Source: Dactylis glomerata (lineage: Eukaryota; Streptophyta; Magnoliopsida; Poales; Poaceae). Taken from it: a DNA stretch of 64,000 bases. Of this stretch, positions 9,149-19,782 are shown in pieces (position 1 is the first letter of the stretch; every line of letters begins with the position of its first letter). The stretch is taken from contig QXEO01000339.1 in the NCBI GenBank assembly GCA_007115705.1, positions 8,272,518 to 8,336,517 of the forward strand, in the 5' to 3' direction. Under the pieces are notes generated by a model. It was not told the origin of the DNA. It saw only the letters and a program-made list of their open reading frames with translations, and ran no database searches. Made by a program: the position numbers and the translations under genes.

Positions 9149-12100
9149 TCAAGGAGCAGGAGCAGAAGCAGAGCCGCCGGCTGGTGGAGCTGTAGCAGTA
9201 GAAGTGTCGGCTTCAGGAGTGCCGGACCCAGCAGATGGAATGGAGCCATCACCTCCGCCCGGGGCAGATGCCTGTTCCGGGACATCAGTGCCGGCCTCTT
9301 CAGCTTCCTCTTCATCCTGGCTGGAGTCGGAGCCCTCAGCAGCGGCGGATGTCCCGGCATCGTCCTTCTTCTCCGGCTCACGGATGTCCCGGACGAAGGC
9401 GTCGGTGTCGGCATAGTCCACATAGCTGTGGGCCAACTCTCGCCGGCGCCGGATATGTTCCGGATCCGTGGTCCAGATGGATCCTTCGCGCACAGTGCGC
9501 AAAGTCTCCAAGTCAGCCTTTTCATACCAGGACAAGAAGTAGCTGAGAGCTTCGTCAGCTCCAACCCTCGCGCCGGAATCTCGCCACTCCCGGAGGCGAA
9601 CCTTGGCCAGCTGCAGATCGTTGCCGAGGTCGACAGGATCAGTGGGAGTCCTTTGTCCCGGCCAGAGGGCAGAGAATGCCTCCTGGGCGCCATATAAGAG
9701 TTCTTCGGTGTAGAGCGTCATGGCGTTCTTCCGGGACTGCAGAGCCAGCAGCTGCTCCGACATGTCCCAGTTGGGCGAGTCAACCGGAACACCCCGGCTT
9801 TCTCGGTCCAACTGCAAAGCCCTCTCAACGTCTTCGACGGAAGCGGGAAACATGTCTGAGGAATAGAAACAATGTTAGCAAAAGGAGAATATGTCGGCAT
9901 AGATGCTATGCCGGAGAGAATTACACTATGTCGGGAAGGATAAAGGGAAAGGATTTGAAGCTTACTGGCAAGGTCGGCATTCAGCTGTGCAACTGTAACC
10001 TCCCATTTGGTGGCCTGCTCCTTCAGGCTATCCAGTTCAGCGTGGGCGTTGGAGGCATCAGTCTCGGAGGTGACAAGCAGGGACTGGGTTTTCTTCAGTA
10101 GGCCCTCCCTCTGTTCCTTTTCGTCCAGAAGCTCGGTGATCCGGCCCTTCAGCTGCTCTATCTCGGCCTTGTGAGCAGCATCCCGGTCGTCCAGTCGCTT
10201 GGCCACGTCCACTGAGGACACACAGTCCTGGTGGCGGGCCTCCAGTGCAGCTTTCTCGTCTGAAAAGAGTTGAAGTCAAAACAAGGATTTGAAGAAAGAA
10301 AACAGTGAAAAGATTAAAGGATTTGAAGTACAGAAGGATTAGTTCAAGGTTAAGAGGATCCGGCATACCAGTAAGCTCTTTCACCCTCGTAAGAAGCGCG
10401 GCGACTTGTTCTTCAGTGCCAGCTGCAGAATGTCGGCACAAGGTTATGTGTCGGCAAGAAGAAGTATTGCAAAGTAAAGAGAGGAAAGATATCCGGCATA
10501 TAGCAGTATGTCGGCAAAAGATTACCTTTCTTGGACAGCTCCAGCTGAAGCTTGCTATGCTCGTCGGATAACTTCCGATGCTCGCATACCAAGTCATGAT
10601 ACAGGTCGGCCCGGGTGTTGTTCATGCACTGCAAAAGTGCCCGGATTTAAAATGTCAGCAGAGAAATTAGGCATGATAATTAAGTTGAAGATTCAATCAA
10701 GTGATCATTCTACTAAAGACCCGGCACAGGTGCTGCGCACCTATCCCGGCCCTCGGTGACTAGGATTTGAAGCTCGAAACGAGCTTGTATCTCGGTCTAG
10801 AGGATTTGAAAGATAATTGAGATGGGAAATTGTTAAAGACCCGGCACAGGTGCTGCCCACCTATCCCGGCTCTCGGTGACTAGGATTTGAAGCTCGGACC
10901 GAGCTCATATGTCGGCACTGAATTCAAAAGAAGCTAGCTAAAAGACTATGAGAAAATCTCGGATGTCCGTATCCCGGACAACCGACATTTTCGGGGACTG
11001 GGCATATGTGTATAGGTAGAAAGGACCTACGTTGGTGGCATCAGCCAATCGGTGAAGTCTCTGCTGGAGACTGAGGAGCTCGCAGGCGATCGGTAGGGGC
11101 TTCGCGGCCAGGATATCTGCTGGGCTGCCAGTAGCCGCGGCTTCGGCCTTCTTCTTGCTGCTGGAGTCCGCGGTGTCCATGCTGCCGGCGTCGTTCCACT
11201 TGGTACAATGCTCCGTGAGAGACCCGAGGCTTTGGTCGCTCTTTGTCACCAGGGGGATGATGCCCTCAAGTTCTGGCGTATCGAAGAAGTTGCGCCGGTA
11301 GCCAGGCCGGGCTGCTGCCCTGCCAAGGTGCAGGGCCAGAGCAGAGCTGGTCCAGGACGCTGCTTTAGGAGGAACAGTGGCGGCGGAAGGCGTGCCGGAC
11401 TTGCTAGGCTGGAACTTGAGAGTGCCGGACTTGGCCTGGGCGGTGGTCTTGGCCGGGGCAGTGGCTTTGGCCGAGGCAGTAGCCTTGGTCGGCGCAGGAG
11501 TCTTCTCAGAGGATGGAGTCTCGGGTGCAGGCTGTTCCGGCGCGGCCGGTGAAGCTTGGCCAGCTGGGGCAGGTTCCGGAATAGTCCGGACTTCCGGCAC
11601 AGCAGGGCCCTTTCCTTTAAGATCTATGCCGGCGCTCTTGTCGCTTGCACCGGCGTCGTCAGTTGTGCCGGCGTCGCTGGTGGGCGCGCCAGGGTCTGGG
11701 GCTTCTTGGTGGGCTCCTGTGTCCATATGGACATCAGGAGCCGGAGGTTCCTGTTGAGCCCCCGAGTCCATGTGGACGTCGGGGGCAGAGGTGTCTTGTT
11801 CCGGCGGAGGAACGTCCTTCGCCGGGGAGGAGGTCTTGTCGGGCGCAGGCGAAGATGCCGGCGCCGGGGAGGTCGTGTGGCTGGCCGAGGGTATGTCGGA
11901 GGTAGCAGTGGCCGCGGGCTTGGTAACTTTCGGGTCGCCACTCGAGCCAGAAGCTTGTTCCGGCGCAAAAGGAGCTCTGAAAGAGAAAAAACGCCAAGTC
12001 AATAATGCAAGCAAGAGATATGTCGGAAATGAAACAAGCAGAAGGAACTTACCCCGCGGCGACAGGTCTCGGTTTCTTCAGTATGGGCACGCCGACCTTC

Positions 12101-13626
12101 TGCCTCTTCGACTTCTGAGGTGTGTCGGGCTGGGGCTTCACACCTCGCTTCCGGCCGGCACGTCCGCCGGTGGAAGGAGGTCCCTGGTTCAGAGGCGCGG
12201 CATCGATAACCATATCGTCCGGGATAGCTGAGGACGGCATTGGAAACTCGTAAGCAATAGGCGTTTCTGGAAAGGCATATGCAAGTGGCATCGGGTCATA
12301 GTACAGCGGGATCTCCTCGTCAGAATCAATCTCACTCCGGTCTTGAGTATAATGCCGGGATGAAGAGCCCTTACCCATGGCAGCTGCAGCACGGGTGCTC
12401 CTGGGTAGCTTATCCCAATGATCCGGATCTTCAACATCCGCAACAGTGCGGTCCGCCGCGATCTTGATCCGGGAGTTCTCCATGGCTTGGAAGCTGAATT
12501 TCTGTATAAACAGCAAAGTCAAAGTATTCAGACAAGGAAATATGCCGGTGGAAGAGGTATGTCGGATCAATATGATATGTTTCGGCAAATAGACATGTGT
12601 CGGCTTAAGTATCTATGTGCCGGACATGGACTTTATGTATCGGATAAGATGATTTACCGTTGGGGCGGGCCTATCCCGGCTGTATGGTTCTAGCCCCCAG
12701 GCAAAAGTGGCCTGAGAGGACTTGCAGACATCCTTAATCCGGCGCAGAATGTCGGTCGGAGTCAGCTCGTGTGTGGAGTGCCGGGTGGGGTCCATTGGCC
12801 CGCTCATCTGGCAGATCTTGTGCGACCGACGCTGCAGAGGGGAGACGCGCCGGCTTATATAGCAGGCCACCAGGTCTTGAGGAGTAAGACCGGCATCCCG
12901 GAGCTCGCCCTTAACCCGGTGAAGCGCATTCACCGGCATCACCGAGTTCTTCGGGTTGTAGGTCCAATTTGTCATAGCCAAGGGTGGCTCGTCCACAAAT
13001 GGCGGCAGGTTGAGCAGATCCTCGTCGGTGGTGTTCTTGACATAGAAGAAGCTTTTCTGCCACTTCTTGCAAGATTCCAGGAGCTCCACCTTGGGGAAGT
13101 CCGAGCCCTTCCGGGACATGATGGTGGCCGCGCCGCAGAGGGTCATGGGGCGGTCCTTCTTTTCCAGGGCCGTCTCCGGCGGGTCATCCTTGCTCCGGGG
13201 CGGCTCTTGGACGACTTGCTTCCACAGTTGGAAGTACTTCGCCCAGCCTTGAGTAAGGGTCTCTATGCCGGCATAGCCTTCGCAAAAGGCAGCAAAGGCG
13301 GAGAGGATCATCACGGCATTGGCCGGTATATGATGAGGTTGTAGATCGTAGGTGTTGAGGAAGTCCCGGAAGAAGTCCGATGCCGGCAGGCCGAAGCCAC
13401 GCTCGAAGTGGGCGATGAAGACGACGCGTTCGCCAGGTTCAGGTGCCGGCACAGTTTCTCCTGCTGGTAGCCGGCATGCTACGCCCTCCGGGACTCTCCT
13501 GGTGGAGGTGACCCAGGATATGTCGGCCGGAGTAACCTCCGACCCCTCCCAGCCGGAGCGTCCTTGGGCTCGGGCCGAGGTATCTTCCTCAGAGGCCGAG
13601 GTACCCGTCATGCTTGAAGATGCCAT
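9149..13626 (-). CDS. Seven-exon antisense gene with a 'putative gypsy type transposon' domain
   Basis: Reading the - strand, seven exons can be chained with GT/AG introns and matching phase: 13626-12658, 12501-12053, 11976-11031, 10628-10526, 10422-10369, 10259-9966 and 9855-9149. They total 3522 nt, a 1173-residue protein ending in TGA/TAA/TAG-type stop at 9149. Residues about 50-260 match the grass 'transposase (putative) gypsy type' domain (PF04195-like), with FGLPASDFFRDFL, LQPHHIPANAV and FCEGYAGI. Exon 2 ends in a basic, NLS-like segment (GRKRGVKPQ, KSKRQKV). Exon 3 is Pro/Ala/Ser/Thr-rich, exons 4-6 encode heptad-rich coiled coil (HRKLSDEHSKLQLELSKK, KGRITELLDEKEQREGLLKK), and exon 7 ends in an acidic tail. 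The start context (AAGATGGC) is good. The role is unknown; the intact frame suggests selection until this copy inserted. The splice model is inferred, not observed. Confidence 0.8.
10713..10910. repeat. Tandem duplication with 120-bp period in intron 3 of the antisense gene
   Basis: The sequence starting TAAAGACCCGGCACAGGTGC at 10713 recurs at 10833 with few changes, including CTCGGTGACTAGGATTTGAA in both. Each copy is about 78 bp of a 120-bp period. It lies wholly between exons 3 and 4. Confidence 0.8.
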
Positions 13627-14672
13627 CTTAGTGGCCGGGACAAGGCGTGAGAGCCGGAGTCCCGTGATGTTATTCCTATCAAGGCCGGAGAAAAGAGGGA
13701 GGTTAGTCTCTCCGGCATACCGCCCTCACCAATGTTAGCAGAGATAAAAAGATCTACCGAGACAGTTAAAATAGGAAACAAATAAGGATAAAACTCCTAA
13801 AGATGAACACCTGCGAGCGTTGCCTAGCAATGCTAGTCGAATCAAAGGGAAAACTAGCTCTGAAACTGAAGCAGATCTATGCAAGTGTGGTTACCAATGC
13901 GAAGTTATAAAAAGCGTGAAGGAGGAAGAACAGAGGGAGGTCTCACCGGAGCTTGGCCGGCGACGATGGAGCGGCGGCGAGCGTGCAGGAAGAGTTTCAA
14001 TCTCCCTGCAATGTCGCGGAGGAACGATGCGGCGGCGGCGGCGTCGTCGACGGAGATGCCGGGCGTCGTCGAGCGTCGGCGTCGGCGAGGAGCAGGTTGG
14101 CTGCGGCGGCGATGCTGTTCTTCGGACCGGCGGTGGAGCGCAGGAGGCAAAGGAGCAGGGGAGGAAGACGATGGTGGGGGGTAAAAAGATAAGTCTACCC
14201 CCGCCGCCCTATTTATATGTCTGCCAAGTCAGGGTCGTGGGGATCGTGTGAGTGTTCCACTCCCCCGACCGTTCCTGCAGAGAGTCGCCACGTGGTGGCA
14301 CGGAGTGGGGCGGCGGTTCCTGTAACCGTGCCATGACGTAATGATGGCGAGGAGTAATTGCGCTGTGAACCGTCACATCATGGGTGACCGTTCGAGGTGG
14401 CAGGGCAGTTACAAGTTTCGATGCAAAGCTGTCAGGCATGGCTTCTCGAGGAAGACTCGTCTATATGTCGGATTAACTGCCCGATGTATATGTTCCGTCC
14501 GGAATACCCTCGGGACCGGCCGGAATAAGTTTTGGAACAGGAACAGAGTCCGGGATATCTGCAGATGTGCCGGCATATAATCTGATCGCCGGGGCATAAT
14601 GAAGAAAGGTATGTTGAACCTGTCAAGGCTCCACAGTTATGACTGGGGAACCTCGGCAGCTTCGGGGACTAG
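13627..14672. other. Leader and promoter region of the antisense gene, up to the 3' LTR
   Basis: No ORF here has support on the + strand. The - strand carries the TATA box at 14209-14217 and a GC-rich stretch (13950-14160) that could be a 5' UTR or a small upstream coding exon beginning MPPALHRRSEEQ. The last bases before the 3' LTR (TTCGGGGACTAG) occupy the polypurine-tract position. Confidence 0.45.
14209..14217 (-). promoter_or_regulatory. TATA box for the antisense gene
   Basis: The - strand reads CATATAAATAGGGCGG here, a canonical plant TATA box, about 590 bp upstream of the antisense ATG at 13626. A CG|GTGAGA donor near 13956 on the - strand suggests an intron in the 5' leader. This would make the antisense gene independent of the LTR promoters. 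Confidence 0.5.
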
Positions 14673-15599
14673 TGTCGGGGGGATGACCCCCGGTAGGGTC
14701 AAGAGACTAGAAAGACACAAGGTCTATGGTTGACTTCGTGCCGGGTTATCAAGGAAGGGCCTGGCCGGAATATAAGAGCATCGGCCAGGCCGGCATATGT
14801 GTGTATCCCGGTTGATACTTGGATATGCCGGTATAGCCGGAATACTTATAAAAGTGTGCCGGCATATACTTAGATATGCCGGCCTAACCATTTGGTGTGT
14901 TGTGCAGGAGCAGGGAGGCCGGATTACCCGACCCTCGTAGGTCGTTGGTCCGGCATATATGTCCTGGGTATGGCCAACGGTCATATCCGGGATACTTAAG
15001 TCAACCAAGGTGTCACATCCCTACAATCAAGGAAGAAAACATCCAAGCATGGTAGCGGAGTGGGATGGCAGGGTGCACAGTGGTGGTCTACCAACCCTCA
15101 CTGTGCACAAGTACAGAGCTCACCTCACAGAGGTAAGGCCACAGTTCAAGAGGTACAAGGTACAGGGATATGAAGTCCCATCGAGAGCAATCAGGGAGGA
15201 AGTCAAGGGTCGGTGCCTTCGTCAGCAAGTCCTATTTGGAGTGTAGCCCGTGTCTTATGGTCCCTTATGACCGTTGTAACCCTGGCTACCACTATATAAG
15301 GTGGCATAGGGAGCCCTAGTGAAGGGTTGGTCACTCTGTGTTCTTACACTTAGCAGTTCATCTTCCTTCTCTAGTAGAGAGCTTGGAAGCACCATTGTTG
15401 TGTACTACATCGACCCAAATATACAACCAGTAGAGCAGGAGTAGGGGTGTTATCTCCTTACGAGAGCCCCGAACCTGGGTAGATCAGTGTCTCTTTCTGT
15501 CGTGCTTTTTAGCTCGTTCCCCTCTCCCGAATCCACCAGCATCTAGCTCGAACCCCATTTAAGCCATCCCATGGCATATGTTGTTTCACCACGACGACA
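14673..15599 (+). repeat. 3' LTR of the Gypsy element
   Basis: A 927-bp copy of 552-1478 with five substitutions and no indels. It ends CGACGACA and is followed directly by the GGCAC duplication. Confidence 0.95.
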
Positions 15600-15604
15600 G
15601 GCAC
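15600..15604. repeat. Right TSD of the Gypsy element (GGCAC)
   Basis: Identical to 547-551. The host sequence on the two sides belongs to one TIR transposon. Confidence 0.9.
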
Positions 15605-16466
15605 GAAACTCCGGGTGACAGCGGCAACTCCTGCCCCTCGTAGTCGGCAAACGGCCGCGCGTAGGGCGGGAGTGGTGGTGGTGGTGGCAGCGACGCCATG
15701 TGCCGCGCCACCAGGTCCGTGAGCTTGATGGCCTCGCTGTAGTCGGAGCAGACCTCGTCTTTGTCCGCCTTGGACGCCTCCAAGGCCTGCAGAAGGAGGG
15801 CCTCCTCGTCATAGCCGCCGGCCACGAGTGCGTGGTACTCCGGGGGCAGGTCCCCGGCGCCCAGTAGCACATCCTCCATGGCCTCCTTCTTGACGACATG
15901 GTTGACGATGTGGTAGTTCTCGTCGTCCTCGTCTTCCTCGTCGGGGGGGGGGAGGGGGACTCGGCGATGTCGTGCGCCTCCCACGGCTGGAAGTCGTCGT
16001 GGCGGGTGGTGCGGCGACGCATCGTGTGCTCCCAGTGGAGGAAGTCGTACCAGAACCGCATGTTCTAGTACTGGTGTTCCTCCCACAGCGACTGGGGGAG
16101 GTTGCGGATGCGGCGTCGGATCTCCGCATCCAGCCTCAGCCCCGCCGGCGGAACCGGCACCCTGGCAGGGTTGAGGTGCCAGTCGTGGGGGAGGGAGATG
16201 TCGGGGTGGTCGACGCTCTGGTTCGCCGCCCAGAGCGCCTCGCACTCCTCGAGGCGCACGTAGCGGCGATCTCGCTGCCGCGGTGGGGACTCATCGATAG
16301 TCGGCCCTCGCCCCACGTAATCCTCCGGCCGAGGCGCCGGAGGTAGCTGGCGAAGAAGAGCCACCGGTGTTGGAAGGGAGGGGGCCCTGCCATTCTGGCG
16401 CATGCCGCGGCTCGACGAGGCCTCGCGGTCGTTCTTCGTCTTCCTCAGCCATGACAGCATCTTCAT
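15605..16466 (-). pseudogene. Decayed gene of unknown function inside the TIR transposon (5' part)
   Basis: The - strand opens at 16466 with a basic start (MKMLSWLRKTK) and reads through a Trp- and Arg-rich segment including RRYVRLEECEALW and LPQSLWEEHQY. It meets an in-frame amber at about 16065-16067, continues in the same frame (MRFWYDFLHWEH), then changes frame at a run of Gs near 15944-15952 into an acidic stretch (DEEDEDDENYHIVNHVV) followed by LPPEYHALVAGGYDEEALLLQALEASK. The tail is a proline run and LPLSPGV, where the Gypsy element interrupts it. Frame conservation on both sides of each lesion shows it was once coding. I do not recognise the family; similar proteins seem typical of grass DNA-transposon cargo, which is an inference. 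Confidence 0.5.
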
Positions 16467-16590
16467 AGGCTCCGGCGCGTGCTTGCTCTGTGGTGGGTGT
16501 GGGTTGCTCTGGTGGTGTGTGCGGGTACGGCGCCAGAGTGCGCCTGTTTATAAAGCGTTGGGCGGCCACCGCCCGGGCAGCGCCTAGATG

Positions 16591-16681
16591 CTTCACCATC
16601 AATGCCGGCGCAGAAGCTCATGCATTGTCGCGTCGGTCAACAGCCAGCACCTGAGCTTCTGCGCCAGCATTGATGGTGAAG
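16591..16681. repeat. Near-perfect inverted repeat, 30-bp arms with a 31-bp loop
   Basis: Positions 16591-16620 and 16652-16681 are reverse complements at 29 of 30 positions; each arm contains CTTCACCATCAATGC or its complement. The hairpin lies just upstream of the decayed - strand gene of the TIR transposon. Confidence 0.85.
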
Positions 16682-16911
16682 CGTGTTTCAGCGTCGCGCC
16701 CAGCGCAGGCGCCAGCGTCAAGTCACATCTGTTTCGCTGCCATGCGGGCCCACGGCGTTAGCAGGAGTACACGCGCGCCTTTCGGCGGTGTGTGAGCCGA
16801 CACAAACCTGCCGCAAATTTGGGTCAGGGATGGATCGGACCAGACGCATCGGTCTGGTTGCGTCGCACCGCTAGAGCGTGTGCAACTGGCGTCAGCCCGC
16901 TGGAGATACCC

Positions 16912-17789
16912 TTACTTAGGCATGCCAATTATCTTGACTGGCCGGCAGTCTTGATCAGCTGACCTCTCTGCGACTCTGCCCTTCCCAAATGGAGTAACCT
17001 CAACATGTCATTTCAAATCAGGGCAGCATTTTTACCGAGCTTTAGACACCGAGAGAAGCCGCACGTGTGAATCAAATGCTGTGGATTCGGTCCGTCGGGC
17101 GGCACCGCCGCTTCCAGCTCCATGACAACAAAATTAGCTAAGCAACCACCGCACCACCACCGTGAAAGAAAACGACGGCCACCCTAGCTACAACCAGTCC
17201 TACTGCGACGGCCGATCACAAGTCTAAACTAAACAAAGATAACCACCACACAAATCAATTACTCTAGAGCCAGCTGCTGTTTACAGCACCCACACACAAG
17301 AGTCTTGTCAAGATAGTGCACATTCAGAGCTGGCGTTACAGGTAGGATCAGCAGGCTGCACGCATGGTCATGGACAGTCGCCATCAGATGAAAATCTGGC
17401 AATTTCATCGACAATATGGGGGAGGAGGACATTATATCGATTGACATGAGATATATACACGGACAGAGTTGATGTTGGAGTATTTCTACTTAAGGAAACT
17501 AAGAGGCAACGTATGATATGATACGTGTGATGGTGCACATGAGCTGACCGTGTCATCTGACATAAATCTCCGGATCAAGAGTAGAGAAAGGGATTTGACA
17601 TATTCACTTATTCAGTAAAATTTAGGAGATCATTTCAAAGTTTTTTTTCTATCGTATACAGCAGCATAAACAACATTATGAAACTCCACCTCCATCGCAG
17701 GCTGAACAACTACAGAAAACTCATGCTCCTTCTCATGAGACCACAATACACCATCCACTGCAAGTGTTGTGTGCATCCGCAGGCCACGC
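16912..17789. other. Stretch without a supported gene
   Basis: Mixed composition with only short ORFs (about 62 codons on the - strand near 17260-17550) that lack recognisable features. I see no repeat structure beyond a poly-T tract near 17640. Confidence 0.4.
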
Positions 17790-17918
17790 TCACTTGGCAT
17801 ACACAGTCAGCCTCAACTCCGTGACGTACTCAATGCCCTCTCGGATAAATCGGGCATCCAATGGGCGTGAAATGGTTAATTTCCCTGTATGCCAAGCGAT
17901 AATAGAGGAAGTGTAGTT
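17790..17918 (-). pseudogene. Possible last-exon remnant of an unrecognised protein
   Basis: On the - strand a 42-codon reading ends in TGA at 17790-17792 and reads, in part, GKLTISRPLDARFIREG and EYVTELRLTVYAK. Its amphipathic beta-strand pattern looks like a folded C-terminus rather than random sequence. It is preceded by a stop (17919-17921), so it is either an exon or a decayed fragment. Family unknown. Confidence 0.3.
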
Positions 17919-17946
17919 TTACTTGTCGTACCCTATTAAATTGGTT

Positions 17947-18130
17947 TACTACTTCCTTTATACCGAATTATAGGACAATTACGCATTTCAAGACAAACTT
18001 TAACCTTTGATTTTAGTAAGGAAAAAATAGTGCGCTATTTAAAATAGCGCGGACCTTCTCCAGACGCTATGCAAGTTATAACATGCTAATAGTACGCTAT
18101 ATTTTAAAGTAGCGTTTTGCAAAAATTAAC
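17947..18130 (+). mobile_element. Truncated Stowaway/Mariner-like MITE joined to AGCGCGCTA-repeat sequence
   Basis: The stretch starting TACTACTTCCTTTATACCGA and containing ACAAACTTTAACC matches the arm of the MITE seen again at 51171. It breaks off after about 80 bp into a segment with several ATAGCGC/AGTACGCTAT/GTAGCG words (18028-18118), a pattern seen in subterminal repeats of some grass hAT elements. Confidence 0.4.
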
Positions 18131-18299
18131 AAGGTATACTTTGTATATTAAGGATTTTAGCAGCTAATTTTTTTTAGAGTAATACATGCATAACAAATTA
18201 TCATGTGGAGGCCAAATGAGACAATCCAGATCACAATGATCACTAAATTCAAAATGACAGTGTCTAGATCACAAAGAGCCACCACATAATTCCATAAAC

Positions 18300-18637
18300 A
18301 AACTTACATTCCATAAAATCTTGGTGGCGTGATGTCATTCACAAAAGAGGCGAACAAAGGAAAGCCATTGCCTCTCTCATGATGTTAGTCTTTTGAAAAC
18401 TTTGGAAAGATAGGAACGCTAGAGTCTTCAACAATAAGGCAACAATCGCTTTTATACTATTTGTGAAGATTAAAGATGAAGCGGCTTTATGGAGCCTTAC
18501 CGGTGCCAAAACGATTAGTAGCATCATACCGTGAGAGAGTAATTGTCTGTAATTCTTCTGCCTTGGCTTTTACCAAGGCTTAGCTTGTAAGACCTCCAAG
18601 TAACTCTTCTTCTTAATCAATGAAAATATAAAAAAAA
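18300..18637 (+). pseudogene. LINE 3' end (C-terminus of the ORF2 protein plus tail)
   Basis: One frame reads SWWRDVIHKRGEQRKAIASL, then KLWKDRNARVFNNKATIAF, typical of the end of plant non-LTR retrotransposon proteins, with one TGA where a Trp is usual. It ends ISSIIP-stop near 18529 and is followed by a short 3' UTR and an A-rich tail (AATATAAAAAAAAAT). It is heavily 5'-truncated. Confidence 0.6.
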
Positions 18638-19782
18638 ATAAGAGCCGGTTTCGCTGTAGACAGTAAGCACAACCACCGCACCCTGACTGGGTGCCTTTGC
18701 GAGATTGTGCACTCCCGTACCAAATTATGAGTATCGAGTTGACACATAATTCAAAAGCTGATAACTTTACAGCGTTGTCTGTCAACATGTATCATAGCTT
18801 CGTCAAACGCTTTGTCTAACCACTGCTCCCTGGGGAGGGTCTAGTAGAAGATAATATATACTCCCTCGGTTCTAAAATATAAGATGTTTAAATATATTTA
18901 AAAAACAAATATATATATATATATATATATATAATGTTTAGTGTGTAGGTTTGGAGTAAAATAAGTAAGCTTGGTGACTAGATATATGTGTTTTATAGAA
19001 TGCTAAAACATATTATATTTAAAAGGGAAATAGTGGGATAGCCACCATGATAGGTGTGCATATGCATCTAACCGTTGGATCTGGCACATGCAACACATTG
19101 GTCTCTGATTACAACACTCCGGCCTCTAACGCCGTTACATAGAGAGCACAACATACATCATTTCATTTTTGTTTTCTTCTCTCCACGTCACTACAGATGC
19201 CTTCGTGGTTTTGTTTTCATTTCATGTATGCTTTTCGTCAGACGCGTTTGTCCCCCTTCACATGCCCACTTTTGTTTTCTTTTCAAAAGTTGCCACTAGT
19301 TTTGTTTTTCTTCTCATTCACTTGCTCAACTTTTGAAAACTTTCTAAATCGGTGTCCACTACCCCCGGATGTTTCTCTCTCCCCTCCAAGGCTAAAGCCA
19401 CTTTTGTTTTCCTTCTGCATCCCGCGCACTTTGTTTTTCTACAAACTCGCTTCTCTTCCCATTTTGACCACAAATCACATAAGATCAAGATCTCATCCGC
19501 ACCAAAAAAAACATAAAATCACGTGTTTCGTTTCCCGTTGTCCAAAATCCCAAAAGAGCCAAGATCTCATCCGCACCCAAATATCTCATAAAATCATTTT
19601 GTTTCGTGTCCCGTTGTCCAAAATCCCAAAAAAGCAAGGTTCGCCGCCGCCGACCTTTCTCCGTGTTTTTTCGTTTTCGTTATTGATATGGAGCCGCGCA
19701 TGTGGCATTTTTGTACTCCCCCATGCATTTCCCCATATCATTATCTAATTGCGTTTGTATCTGTAGGCACAACCTCAACTAA

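Larger units (their letters stand above)
552..15599 (+). mobile_element. Complete Ty3/Gypsy LTR retrotransposon, Tat-type, with antisense gene
   Basis: The 15,048-bp element has 927-bp LTRs, a primer-binding site next to the 5' LTR, gag-protease and pol on the + strand, and a spliced gene on the - strand between pol and the 3' LTR. Pol has a second RNase H domain after the usual RT-associated one, a hallmark of the Tat clade of plant Gypsy elements, and no chromodomain was seen. Antisense genes in this position are known from grass elements of this type (Grande and RIRE2 relatives, from memory). The LTRs differ at 5 of 927 positions; at 1.3e-8 substitutions per site per year that is about 0.2 million years. 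Confidence 0.95.
178..16911. mobile_element. TIR DNA transposon (PIF/Harbinger-like termini), split by a Gypsy element
   Basis: The left end reads GGGCATCTCCACCGGACCGA and the reverse complement of the right end reads GGGTATCTCCAGCGGGCTGA, so the terminal inverted repeats match at most positions. The flanking trinucleotides are ATA on the left and TTA on the right, an imperfect version of the TTA/TAA duplication made by PIF/Harbinger elements. Without the inserted Gypsy element the transposon is about 1.7 kb. It carries no recognisable transposase, so it is non-autonomous; what it carries is a decayed protein-coding gene on the - strand. The superfamily is inferred from the termini only. Confidence 0.55.

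Noticed and set aside
11208..12231. + strand ORFs of 86-153 codons across antisense exon 3
   Set aside because: Low-complexity reverse readings of the Pro/Ala/Ser-rich exon.
18908..18932. (AT)n run as a functional site
   Set aside because: Simple microsatellite within the Stowaway MITE.
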